From Salinisphaera orenii subsp. orenii MK-B5 (GTDB taxonomy: Bacteria > Pseudomonadota > Gammaproteobacteria > Nevskiales > Salinisphaeraceae), in contig NZ_AYKH01000020.1 in NCBI RefSeq assembly GCF_003788635.1, positions 1-37,020 on the forward strand: a stretch of DNA of 37,020 nucleotides, given 5' to 3'. A model generated the notes under the pieces. It did no database searches. It had not been told where the DNA came from and saw only the letters and a program-made list of their open reading frames with translations. The number at the start of each line of letters is the position of its first letter. Within the stretch, counting starts at the first letter, position 1. The position numbers were made by a program, and so were the translations under genes. Shown here in pieces: positions 13,972 through 22,517 of the stretch.

Positions 13972-15393
13972 ATGTTCATCAATGGCGAATGGCTGACCGG
14001 CCGGCCGACGTTCGCGGTCGCCAACCCGGCGACCGGCGAGACGATCGATACGGTGCCCGACTGCAACGCCGCCGATATCGATACCGCGATCGGCGCGGCG
14101 CACACGGCGTTCGCCGAGTGGCGTGCGACCACGGCCTATCACCGCGCCCAGCTGCTCTATCGCGCCTGGGAGCTGATGAGCCAGCGCAAGCGCGAGCTGG
14201 CCGAGTTGATGACCCGCGAACAGGGCAAGCCGCTCAAGGCCTCGCTCGCCGAGGTGGGCTACGGCGCGGATTTTCTGCTCTGGTTCGCAGAGGAAGCCAA
14301 GCGGGTCTATGGCCAGATGGTGCCGTCGGCGCGTGAGAATCAGCGCTTCATGGTGCGTCGTGACCCGGTCGGCGTGGTGGGCGCGATCACGCCCTGGAAC
14401 TATCCGATCTCCATGATCACGCGCAAGCTGGGGCCGGCGCTGGCGGCCGGCTGCACGGTGGTGCTCAAGCCGGCGGAGAGCACGCCGCTGTGTGCCCGTG
14501 CGATGTGCGAAATCTTCGAGGCGGCCGGCTTTCCCAAGGGCGTGGTCAACCTGCTGACCGTATCCGACCCGACCGCCACCGGCCGGGCGTTCTGTAGCGA
14601 TGCGCGCGTGCGCAAGCTCACCTTCACCGGCTCCACCGCGGTCGGGCGCAAGCTCAACGCCGAGGCCGCGCTTCACCTCAAGCGCGTCTCCATGGAACTG
14701 GGCGGCCATGCGCCGGCGCTGGTATTTCCCGACGCCGACCCGGTCTACGCGGCCAAGGGGCTGTCGCTGGTCAAGTTTCTCAACATGGGCCAGGCGTGTA
14801 TCAGCCCCAACCGGATCTATGTGCACGAAGACCATATTGATGCGTTTCTGGGCGAGCTCACCCGACGCGTCGCTCGTCTGCAGGTGGGCGACGGTATGGA
14901 CGACGGCATCGGCATCGGCCCGCTCATTAACGCAGCGGCCATCGACAAGATCGATGCCCAGGTTCAGGACGCCGTCGCCCAGGGCGCGCAACTGCACCAC
15001 GGCGGCGAGCGCCTGCGCGAAGGCGCGCTGGCGGCCGGGCATTTCTATGCGCCGACGATTCTGTCGGGCGTCACGCCCGAGATGAAGATCTATCGCGAGG
15101 AAACCTTCGGCCCGGTCGCGCCGGTGATTAGCTATCGCGACGAGGACGACCTGATCGCGCTGGCCAACGATACCGAGTACGGCCTGGCGGCCTATGTCTA
15201 CAGCGACAAGCTCTCGACCACGATGCGCGCATTCGAGGGACTGGATTTCGGCATCATCGGGATCAACGATATCAACCCGACGAGCGCGGCCGCGCCCTTC
15301 GGCGGCATGAAGGACAGCGGCATGGGCCGTGAGGGCGCTCAGGAAGGAATCGCCGAATATCTCGAAACCAAGACCGCCGGCATGATCGTCTGA
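13972..15393 (+). CDS. NAD(P)-dependent aldehyde dehydrogenase, succinate-semialdehyde type
   Basis: This 473-residue protein is of the aldehyde dehydrogenase superfamily. The catalytic Cys is C276 in GQACISPNR, the general base is E242 in MELGGHAP, and the cofactor-binding region has PWNYPISMITRKLGPALAAG, then KPAEST and FTGSTAVGR. Length and the GQxC..NR motif are closest to succinate-semialdehyde dehydrogenases, which oxidise succinate semialdehyde to succinate. Close relatives act on other short semialdehydes, so the substrate is not certain. GGAG lies eight bases before the ATG. It may be co-transcribed with the PrpD-family gene upstream. Confidence 0.88.
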   Translation: MFINGEWLTGRPTFAVANPATGETIDTVPDCNAADIDTAIGAAHTAFAEWRATTAYHRAQLLYRAWELMSQRKRELAELMTREQGKPLKASLAEVGYGADFLLWFAEEAKRVYGQMVPSARENQRFMVRRDPVGVVGAITPWNYPISMITRKLGPALAAGCTVVLKPAESTPLCARAMCEIFEAAGFPKGVVNLLTVSDPTATGRAFCSDARVRKLTFTGSTAVGRKLNAEAALHLKRVSMELGGHAPALVFPDADPVYAAKGLSLVKFLNMGQACISPNRIYVHEDHIDAFLGELTRRVARLQVGDGMDDGIGIGPLINAAAIDKIDAQVQDAVAQGAQLHHGGERLREGALAAGHFYAPTILSGVTPEMKIYREETFGPVAPVISYRDEDDLIALANDTEYGLAAYVYSDKLSTTMRAFEGLDFGIIGINDINPTSAAAPFGGMKDSGMGREGAQEGIAEYLETKTAGMIV

Positions 15394-15575
15394 CGCAGGC
15401 AGAACGGCTGCCCGATCGCGCGTTGTGGGCGCGTTTCATCGTGCTGATCTTCGCCCCGTGCGGGCACCTCAGCCGGCCTGACTGCCCCTATGCGATCGCT
15501 CGGCCGATACACACCATCGACAAACGCGTGCGTCGTTGCCGAGACCGCGGCCGACGATGAAGCGCGCGCGGCGGT
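15394..15575. other. Convergent gap without a clear terminator
   Basis: This gap of 182 bases separates the rightward aldehyde dehydrogenase gene from the end of the leftward three-gene operon. No strong hairpin with a T-tract was seen. Confidence 0.4.
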
Positions 15576-16853
15576 CTACGGCCGAATCCAGTAATAGGGA
15601 TAGTATTCGCTGCGATCGGTATAGCCGAAGCGCAGAAGGCCGGCGCCGGTCGGGTCGAACACGTCGCGATCGCGGACCCGGATCGTGTCCATGGCCTGCC
15701 AGGTCTGGCCGCCGTCGCGGCTGAGCGCGCGGTGTTCGCCGTCGTTCCGGCCGATATCGAGCATCAGCCAGCGGCTGTTGGCCACCAGCGAACCCATTCG
15801 CTCGCTGCCGGTGGCCCGTAGCGGCTGTCGCTCCTCGCCGCGTATTCGATACAGCGTGTAGCGCTCCGGCAGGTTGGAGCGGTAGACGCCGAACAGCTGC
15901 CCGCCGGGCCCGTTCTCGATATCCGTGAAGGCGCCGTCGTATTTGGTCGCCGAGACGATCTCGCCGCTGGCGGCATCGACCTGGATCATCACCGAGTCCG
16001 GTGCGCGCTGATAGCGTCCGCCGGCCACGGCATGGAGCATGCCGGCGTCGTCCATGTACCAGTCGAAGTGGTCGGAATTCTTGTCGTCGTATAACGACTC
16101 GCTCGTCAGTTCGGGCCGATAGGCCATCAGGCGTTGTTCGTCGGCGAGCACACGCCAGTGGCGCCCGCCGTCGGACGATAGAAAGACACGCTTGAAGCCG
16201 TCGACCCAGATGCGGTCGCCGTCGACGCCGACGATCCTGGGTACATAGGCTTTTTCCAGTACGCCCTGGGCGGCCAGACGCCAGTGATGGCCGAAATCGT
16301 CGGATACGAAGACGGTCCGGTCGTCCACGTCGGGCAGTTGGGCAAGCAGGTAGCAGCGCCCATTAGCGCCGCAGCGCATGGCCTGAACTTCGCCCTGCAG
16401 GCGCGCGATCGTCGTGACTTTCCGGCCGTCGCTACGCAGCAGATAGCTCAGGCCCAGCGGATGGCGCTGGCGCATCAGCCGGTCGATACGCTGCTCGGCT
16501 TCGTTCTTGTCGGTCTGCGGTGGGCTCGCCAGGCAGTTGAGCACGGGCCGGTCCGGTCCGGTGGCCACCCGGCCATCGGCTTGGCAACGTTCTCGGCAGG
16601 GGCCGTCGCTTGCGCAGGCTTCTGCCTCGGGATCGCGCCCGCGCGATTCGACGCTCAGCAAAGCGTCATCGCCGGCGGCGGTGGCCTCGAGCGAATCCCA
16701 GCCGATGGGTTCGGCGAGTGTCGTCGCCAGCGTGAGTCTTTCGTCTTCCTGCCAGCCGTGGGCATAGCCGACCATCAGATACCAGTACACGCCGAAAATG
16801 CAGTAGCACAGCAACGCCGCCAGCAGCCACGGGCGTATCCAGACGGGCAGCAT
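15576..16853 (-). CDS. Membrane-anchored Asp-box (BNR) beta-propeller protein, third gene of a three-gene operon
   Basis: This protein of 425 residues has one membrane segment near the N-terminus (about 8-28), so most of it is probably periplasmic. Three Asp-box motifs of the form SxDxGxxW are visible: SDDFGHHW at 184-191, SSDGGRHW at 226-233 and SRDGGQTW at 378-385. These mark blades of a sialidase-like beta-propeller, but no sialidase catalytic residues are evident, so a binding or scaffold role is more likely. A Cys-rich stretch (C80, C86, C90, C107, C161, C167) suggests disulfides. The ATG at 16853 begins two bases after the stop of the preceding gene, so the two are translationally linked. 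The family was not recognised. Confidence 0.75.
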   Translation of the reverse strand: MLPVWIRPWLLAALLCYCIFGVYWYLMVGYAHGWQEDERLTLATTLAEPIGWDSLEATAAGDDALLSVESRGRDPEAEACASDGPCRERCQADGRVATGPDRPVLNCLASPPQTDKNEAEQRIDRLMRQRHPLGLSYLLRSDGRKVTTIARLQGEVQAMRCGANGRCYLLAQLPDVDDRTVFVSDDFGHHWRLAAQGVLEKAYVPRIVGVDGDRIWVDGFKRVFLSSDGGRHWRVLADEQRLMAYRPELTSESLYDDKNSDHFDWYMDDAGMLHAVAGGRYQRAPDSVMIQVDAASGEIVSATKYDGAFTDIENGPGGQLFGVYRSNLPERYTLYRIRGEERQPLRATGSERMGSLVANSRWLMLDIGRNDGEHRALSRDGGQTWQAMDTIRVRDRDVFDPTGAGLLRFGYTDRSEYYPYYWIRP

Positions 16854-16855
16854 GA

Positions 16856-18085
16856 TCAGGAAAACTCGTTGATGGTGGGGCGTTGGCCGGCGCGCCGGCG
16901 CCATGCGAAGGCGATGCCCAGAATCTTTTCGATCGGCCGGTCGTCGCGGTTTCGCATATACAGGGTATGCGCGATGGCACCGATCAGTCCCAGGCCGCTG
17001 AGGATCAGTGTGACGATCAGCAGCATGCCGGCATTCAAGCTCAGCAGGCCGACCCAGTCCCAGTAGTCGGGCCCGACGCCGCGGGCGACCCAGTCGTAGA
17101 GCTCGACGCTGATGCCGATCGCCGGCATCAAGACCATGAACAACGCGGCGAGCCCGAGGACGAAACGTCGTGCCATGGGCGTGTTGCCGGTGCCCTTGTA
17201 GGTGACATGGGCGAGACCGTCGTTGCCGTTGAGCAGGCCGCGGATCTCGCCGTCGGCGACCAGCGACAACAGCGACACGTGATCGCCGGCGGCCACGAAC
17301 AACGGTGCGCGACGGATCAGGATCGGGTCGATGAAGCGCCGCAGCTCCCACGCGCCGGTGCGAAGCGAGAACAGTTCGCCGGCACAGGCGAGGCGGTACT
17401 CGTGGACGCTGTAGCTGGTGCGGCCGGCGCCGTAGGTCCGAAAGGTCACCGACACGCCGCTGAGCCGGTCCTGCAGGACGCTAAGACCGCCGTGCATGCC
17501 GTCGGCGAGCTGCAGCTTGTCCGGCGTACGGAACGTGTCCGGCTGGTGTGTGAGGTCGAGTTCGCCGGCCCGAAACGCCCGCAGCCCGCGCCTGACCTTG
17601 CGCCGGCCCGGATGCAGCATGACGAGCAGCCGATAGAGCGCCCATATCAGCGTGAAACCGGCGACTGAGCAGAGGGCGATCTGCAACAGCACGACGAAGA
17701 TATTGGCGGCCGCCGGCAACGCCAGCGCCGCGGCCACCGGCAGGGGCGAGAGCACCAGCGCCAGGGGTGCCAGCCAGGGCCGGCGATCGGCCTCGGGCGC
17801 CCAGATGTCGCCGTTACGACGCGCCAGCCAGTGCAGCCACGCCGTGCCGTCGGCCAGACGGTGGGCACCGATGATCACCTGTTCGTCGCCCCTCAGGCTG
17901 CGGCCCAGCAGGGTGCTGTCGAAGCGGTCGCGGTCGAAGAAGAACACGCCGCCGTCGGTACACAGGCGGCCGATCGACATACCGTTTTCGATCGACATCT
18001 GCTTGAGTTCGCGACAGGCTACGCGCACGAAGAATACGGCGCCGGTGCGTTCGGGAATCGGCTGGGCGGGCTTACTGGACGGCAT
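16856..18085 (-). CDS. Unrecognised four-helix membrane protein, second gene of the operon
   Basis: This protein of 409 residues starts at the ATG at 18085, chosen because GGAGG lies about ten bases upstream. It has two pairs of hydrophobic segments, at about 105-125 with 129-154, and 306-328 with 347-375. Between them is a soluble stretch of about 150 residues that looks rich in beta-strands (VSVTFRTYGAGRTSYSVHEY). The first 100 residues are also soluble. The gene overlaps the end of the first gene by 14 bases and is followed after two bases by the third, so the three products probably work together in the envelope. No known domain was recognised. Confidence 0.72.
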   Translation of the reverse strand: MPSSKPAQPIPERTGAVFFVRVACRELKQMSIENGMSIGRLCTDGGVFFFDRDRFDSTLLGRSLRGDEQVIIGAHRLADGTAWLHWLARRNGDIWAPEADRRPWLAPLALVLSPLPVAAALALPAAANIFVVLLQIALCSVAGFTLIWALYRLLVMLHPGRRKVRRGLRAFRAGELDLTHQPDTFRTPDKLQLADGMHGGLSVLQDRLSGVSVTFRTYGAGRTSYSVHEYRLACAGELFSLRTGAWELRRFIDPILIRRAPLFVAAGDHVSLLSLVADGEIRGLLNGNDGLAHVTYKGTGNTPMARRFVLGLAALFMVLMPAIGISVELYDWVARGVGPDYWDWVGLLSLNAGMLLIVTLILSGLGLIGAIAHTLYMRNRDDRPIEKILGIAFAWRRRAGQRPTINEFS

Positions 18086-19688
18086 CCGAGCCGGGCCTCC
18101 TGTCTGATGCGCCGGTCGCGGCGGTGTTGTCGCGGGCAGGCGATTCGGGGCGCCGGTCCGGCCCGGCGTTCTCCACCGTGCCGTCCTCGAAGCGCTGTAT
18201 TTCGAAATCGTTGGTGTCGATGCCGCGGCGCGCAAGATCCTGCTTCACGGCCTCGATGGCCGCCTGGAATTCGTCGTCGGTCATGCCCTGATAACGCGAT
18301 GCGGTGACCACCAGGCTCGGTCGCGGGGTCATCTTCAGCCAGCGGGTGATGATCGGCATGGGCAGTCGGCCGTTGAACTCGTCCAGCTTGTCGGGAATAT
18401 CGGCCACCTGGCGATAACGAATACGCCAGTGCACGTCCGGCAACTGGCCCGCACGGTCGCTGTTCGACGCGTCCGGTGCGGGCAACAGGAAGAACGAGAG
18501 CGTGCGTTCGTCGTCCACCGGGCGCAGCGAGATCTGCGAATACGAGGTGAGGGTGGCCGTATCGTCGTGCTGCAGACCCATGCGATAGCCTTCGGCCTCG
18601 CCGCCGACGATGAAGTCGGTGATGCTGCCGGCCGCGTTCATCGTATCCAGCATGTCGATGCCGCTCTGGCGCGTCTTGATGTTCGGCGCAAGCAGAGGCT
18701 TGAGCTGGCGATCGTTGTCGGCCGGGCCCCACATATAGACCGGTCCCTGTTCGGCCACGGCCGTCTGCAAGACACTGCTGCTGCGTTCGAGCGCCTTGGG
18801 CGCCTCCTCCTTCATGTTCTCGAACGGGTTCGGCGCGACCATCGATTGGATCGGGCCGGAATCGCAGGCACGAATGCTGTAAGTCAGCGGTAGCAGGACG
18901 ACCGCCAGTGCAGCCCATTTACTGTGTCGCGCCATCTGTCGGCTGAAGCGACGATTGGCGCTCTGGTTGGCGCGGCTCATGGTCGATGCCGCTGCCCGGG
19001 GCTCGCGCTCGCCGTGGTTGTCGTCGGCGGCGGCACGCCGGCTCGGCCGGGCACGGCGGGTTTGGGTGGGCGCCGGGTCGGCCCGCTTCGGCGCGGCGGT
19101 GCCGGCCGCATGCGATACGCGCGCCGGCCGGTCGGGCCGGGGCGGGTCCGCCGTCTCGCCGAACAGGGCGGCATGCCCGGGTAGCAGTTGGGTCGAATCG
19201 GTCAGACGTTCGCCTTGCAGGCCGGCGCGCGCGGTATCGATGAAGGCGACGTAGTCCTGCAGATCGTGCCGGTAGTGACGGCTGTCCAGATGAAAATGAA
19301 TCCGACGTCCGCCGGCAAGACGCAGCGTCAGCGACGGGGCGGTGACTTCCCAACGCAACAGTCGTGAATCGCGGCCGGCGATGTGTGTGCGGACATCGGC
19401 GAAAGCGACGCGCCCGAAAAGCCGGGATTCGAAGCCGGCGGCGTCGAAACGCACGACTTCCTCGCGGCCACGAGCCGCCCGCGCGCGATAGCCGAGTATC
19501 CCCCAGGCCAGCACCCAGGCCACGACGGTCGTGGCACCCACGCCGAGGGCCAAGGGGCCGGGGGCGAGGTGATGCACGATCGGCAGCGCGATCGCCAGCA
19601 GCACGAGGCCACCGAAGAACGCCAGCACGGTGGCACCGCGAAGGTCGGCGCGATCATGGTGATAGGTCAGAAGCCCCGGCGGTGTCAT
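18072..19688 (-). CDS. Unrecognised membrane protein, first gene of the operon
   Basis: This protein has 538 residues. Two membrane segments near the N-terminus (about 19-42 and 46-66) are followed by a soluble part of roughly 90 residues. A long low-complexity linker rich in Arg, Ala and Pro (about 175-240) precedes a third membrane segment (about 258-275, WAALAVVLLPLTYS). The C-terminal half (about 280-505) is probably periplasmic, with MWGPADNDRQLKPLLAPNIK and TPRPSLVVTASRYQGMTDDE. Immediately after the third segment is a Cys (RACDSG). No family was recognised. The layout, with a linker between two membrane modules, could be a fusion. The gene overlaps the next by 14 bases. Confidence 0.7.
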   Translation of the reverse strand: MTPPGLLTYHHDRADLRGATVLAFFGGLVLLAIALPIVHHLAPGPLALGVGATTVVAWVLAWGILGYRARAARGREEVVRFDAAGFESRLFGRVAFADVRTHIAGRDSRLLRWEVTAPSLTLRLAGGRRIHFHLDSRHYRHDLQDYVAFIDTARAGLQGERLTDSTQLLPGHAALFGETADPPRPDRPARVSHAAGTAAPKRADPAPTQTRRARPSRRAAADDNHGEREPRAAASTMSRANQSANRRFSRQMARHSKWAALAVVLLPLTYSIRACDSGPIQSMVAPNPFENMKEEAPKALERSSSVLQTAVAEQGPVYMWGPADNDRQLKPLLAPNIKTRQSGIDMLDTMNAAGSITDFIVGGEAEGYRMGLQHDDTATLTSYSQISLRPVDDERTLSFFLLPAPDASNSDRAGQLPDVHWRIRYRQVADIPDKLDEFNGRLPMPIITRWLKMTPRPSLVVTASRYQGMTDDEFQAAIEAVKQDLARRGIDTNDFEIQRFEDGTVENAGPDRRPESPARDNTAATGASDRRPGSDAVQ

Positions 19689-20114
19689 TTCCTGTTGATC
19701 TCTTTGTCATCGCGACCGGGCGGGTGCCGGGTCGCGGCCAAACGGTTCCAGGCAGGGCCGCACGTTGTGGCAGACAACGGTCACGGCCTGAACCGCCAGG
19801 CTAGAACGTCCGTTTGCCGCGCTCGTATCGGCCCGGGCAGGCGCGGCAAAGCTTACGAATACGTGGCGTATGAAACAACCCGGTGCGCAAGGCGCTCGTG
19901 CGCGATTCTTTTTCCGGCTCAACCACCTGGCCGCAGCAATCGCCTGCGGGTACCCGGCGCGTGACGGGGTGATCCGCCTTCGCCGTCTGTTTCGCAAGTC
20001 GAATGCACGCACCGCCGCGCCGAGGAACGCACGGCGGCGTGCGCCCGCGTCGGCATGAAGTGGGTCGCCTTTGACGAGGCCTGTTTTTACGATGCGCGGT
20101 TCTGGGAGATGCTC
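19689..20114. other. Divergent gap upstream of the three-gene operon
   Basis: No gene with homology was recognised here. It must contain the promoter of the leftward operon and the former promoter of the rightward sulfurtransferase pseudogene. No clear promoter boxes could be assigned. Confidence 0.4.
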
Positions 20115-20897
20115 ATGTAGAACGTATTGCTCGGGCCGAGCACGCTCGCGCAATGGCTGGCCGAAGAATGTGATTCGGTGGTGTTCGATGCACGCGCGCG
20201 GCTGGCAGCCGCCGACGCCGGGCGTGTGCGCTGGCGCGAGTTCCGTGCCCGAAGCGCGTCATGCCGCTATGGATTGCGAACTGCCCGTCATCTCTGGCCG
20301 GCCGACGCGACCTTCGCCGAGCCATTGCGGCGTTGGGGCGGGATGCCGGAACGTTCAGTGGTTGTCTACGAGGATCAGGGCGGGACTGGCGCCGCGGGCG
20401 GGCCCGGACGATGCTCGTCTGGGCCGGCCATCCCGAGGTTCAGGTGCTCGATGGCAGCTGGCCGGCGTGGCGTGCCGGGGATCAGCCGATGCCGGCCGGC
20501 ATCACCGACCCCGAGCCCAGTGACTGGGAGCCGGCGTTCGACGACCTGATCGCCACCGTCGACGACGTGGCCATGGCGATGCCGTGCCGCTCGATGCGCG
20601 GGCCGGTGAGCGTTTGCGCGGCGAGCGCGAACCGCTGGACCCGCCTACGGGCCATATTCCAGGCGCGCACAACGTGCCGGCGTCGTCGTTGCTGGACGCC
20701 GAGTCGCGTTTTGTGTCGCCGCAGGAATGAGCGTAAGCGCTGCCGGATGGGATTCCACCATCAGTTATTGCGGCTCCGGCCGGAGCGACCGTCAGCTGAT
20801 TCTGGCCCGCGCGGTGCGCGGCCGATCGTTGCCGCGTTTGTATCCGGGCTCGTGGAGCGCCCGGAGAAGCACGTCGTCGCGGCCTGTCGCCACCGGC
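20115..20897 (+). pseudogene. 3-mercaptopyruvate sulfurtransferase-like gene, heavily frameshifted
   Basis: The translated pieces line up in order with a two-domain rhodanese of about 260-280 residues but alternate between frames. They are NVLLGPSTLAQWLAE and SVVFDARARLAAADAGR (about 20121-20240), VPEARHAAMDCELP, then FAEPLRRWGGMPERSVVVYE, ARTMLVWAGHPEVQVLDGSW (from about 20408), PLDARAGERLRGEREPLDPP with GHIPGAHNVPASSLL (from 20578), and ISYCGSG with RLYPGSWS (to 20897). At least five frame changes are needed, and a TAG follows the probable ATG at 20115. The CGSG active-site loop survives but the gene cannot encode the enzyme. It faces metY, another sulfur gene. Confidence 0.82.
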
Positions 20898-20958
20898 CCG
20901 GTCCAGGATCGCCACACGACGGGCCCGATGATTCGATCCGGGCCGGTCATTCAAGGCA

Positions 20959-22230
20959 TTACCCGGCGACCGACAGCGCCTGCTCCAGATCGGCGATCAG
21001 GTCGTCGACGTGCTCGATGCCGACGGACAGCCGCACCATGTCCGCCGTGACGCCGGCGCTTTCCAGTTCGGCTTCGTTGAGCTGGCTGTGGGTGGTGGCT
21101 GCCGGCATGGCCGCACAGCTTTTTGCATCGCCGATGTTGACCAGCCGGATGAACAGCCCGAGCGCGTTGTAGAAGCGTACCCCGGCATCCAATCCGCCCT
21201 CGATGCCGAAGGACAGGATCCCCGAGGCCCGGCCGTCCATGTAGCGCTGTGCCAGGTGATTGTCGCGGTGGCTGGCCAGCCCGGCGTAGTTGACCCAAGT
21301 GATGCGCGAGTGGGCTTCCAGATATTCGGCGATGCGCTGGGTGTTGTCGCAGACGCGCTCCATGCGCAGGGCCAGCGTTTCCAGCCCCTGCAGGAACATC
21401 CAGGCGTTGAACGGGCTCATCGCGCCGCCCATGTTGCGCAGCGGCACCACCCGGGCGCGCGTGATGAAGGCAGCTTCGCCGGCGTCCTTCGCGTAGTTGA
21501 TGCCGTGGTAGGACGGGTCCGGCTCGGTGAGCAGCGGAAAGCGCTCGGCGTGTTCGAGCCAGGGGAAACGGCCGGAATCGACGAGGATCCCGCCAATGGT
21601 CGTGCCGTGGCCGCCGATGTACTTGGTGGCCGAATGCACGACGATGTCCGCGCCGTGCTCGATGGGGCGCAGGAGCGTGGGCGAGGGCACGGTGTTGTCC
21701 ACGATCAAGGGCACGCCGTGGGCGTGGGCGATCTCAGCCAGCCGGGCGACGTCGGCGATGTTGCCGGACGGGTTGCCGATCGACTCGCAGTAGAGCGCCT
21801 TGGTGCGATCGTCGATGAGCGCGGCCATGGCGTCCAGGTCGTCCTTGTCGGCAAAGCGCACGCTCATGCCCTGGCGTGGCAGCGTGTGCGCGAACAGGTT
21901 GTAGGTGCCGCCGTAGAGCTCGCTGATCGAGACGATGTTGTCGCCGGCCTCGGCGATCGTCTGGATCGCCGCGGTAATCGCGGCCATGCCCGAGGCCATG
22001 GCCAGCGCGCCGACGCCGCCTTCGAGCGCGTTGACGCGCTGTTCGAGCACGCCGCAGGTCGGGTTCATGATGCGGCTGTAGATGTTGCCGGGCACTTTCA
22101 GGTCGAACAGGTCGGCGGCGTGCTGGGCGTCGTCGAACGCATACGAGGTGGTCTGATGCAGCGGCACGGCCACGGCGTGTTGTTCGTCCGGCGTGTAGCC
22201 GCCGTGCAGGGCGATGGTTTCGGATTTCAT
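20959..22230 (-). CDS. metY: O-acetylhomoserine sulfhydrylase / aminocarboxypropyltransferase (MetY-type)
   Basis: This 423-residue enzyme of the Cys/Met metabolism PLP-dependent family would form homocysteine from O-acetylhomoserine and sulfide. The PLP lysine is K203 in HSATKYIGGHG. Other family marks are YSRIMNPTCGVLEQRVNALE, ALASGM-like AMASGMAAITAAI, and SVGIEHVDDLIADLEQAL at the C-terminus. The start TTHALHGG-like motif appears as ETIALHGGY. The ATG at 22230 follows AAGGCCAGGACC. Members differ from MetB and MetC in lacking the features for cystathionine, so MetY is the best label. No S-adenosylmethionine riboswitch could be recognised in the 287 bases upstream. Confidence 0.9.
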   Translation of the reverse strand: MKSETIALHGGYTPDEQHAVAVPLHQTTSYAFDDAQHAADLFDLKVPGNIYSRIMNPTCGVLEQRVNALEGGVGALAMASGMAAITAAIQTIAEAGDNIVSISELYGGTYNLFAHTLPRQGMSVRFADKDDLDAMAALIDDRTKALYCESIGNPSGNIADVARLAEIAHAHGVPLIVDNTVPSPTLLRPIEHGADIVVHSATKYIGGHGTTIGGILVDSGRFPWLEHAERFPLLTEPDPSYHGINYAKDAGEAAFITRARVVPLRNMGGAMSPFNAWMFLQGLETLALRMERVCDNTQRIAEYLEAHSRITWVNYAGLASHRDNHLAQRYMDGRASGILSFGIEGGLDAGVRFYNALGLFIRLVNIGDAKSCAAMPAATTHSQLNEAELESAGVTADMVRLSVGIEHVDDLIADLEQALSVAG

Positions 22231-22517
22231 GCGTTGGTCCTGGCCTTTGTGAATCGCGGTGATCGGCGTGTTGCGGTTTCTTTTGAACGTTATCGCCGAT
22301 CCGATCGAGTCTAAACAACGGCGCGCGAGTGCGGGGCTGGAGCGTCCATTTTTCGGAACGCCCGATCGGGCACCGAGGGTCTGCGCGCCGCCGGGCCCGG
22401 GCATCAGCACGCCCGGCGCAAGAACACCGCGGCCTGGCCGGCGCCGTTTTCGGTATTGGTGCAACCGGCCGCGCCCGGGTACCGTGAATCGATGTCTGCT
22501 CTGCGCCACGGATTGCG

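Noticed and set aside
12249-14132. Long minus-strand open frame opposite the PrpD-family gene
   Set aside because: It mirrors the codon pattern of a GC-rich gene on the other strand, has no recognisable domain, and the plus-strand protein is clearly homologous to a known family.
16854-17351. Single fused protein spanning the second and third operon genes
   Set aside because: The frame of the third gene is open upstream of its ATG, but that part overlaps the second gene in another frame and does not resemble a protein. The stop and ATG are two bases apart, as in coupled genes.
20055-20120. Small peptide MKWVAFDEACFYDARFWEML
   Set aside because: It is only about 21 codons, lacks a ribosome-binding site and overlaps the start of the sulfurtransferase pseudogene; no homology was recognised.
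21010-22314. Long plus-strand open frame opposite metY
   Set aside because: It is an antisense shadow of metY, whose PLP lysine and family motifs are clear.
22231-22517. Possible S-adenosylmethionine or S-adenosylhomocysteine riboswitch upstream of metY
   Set aside because: I looked for conserved aptamer cores in the minus-strand leader and saw none that I could support. A covariance-model scan of these bases would settle it.
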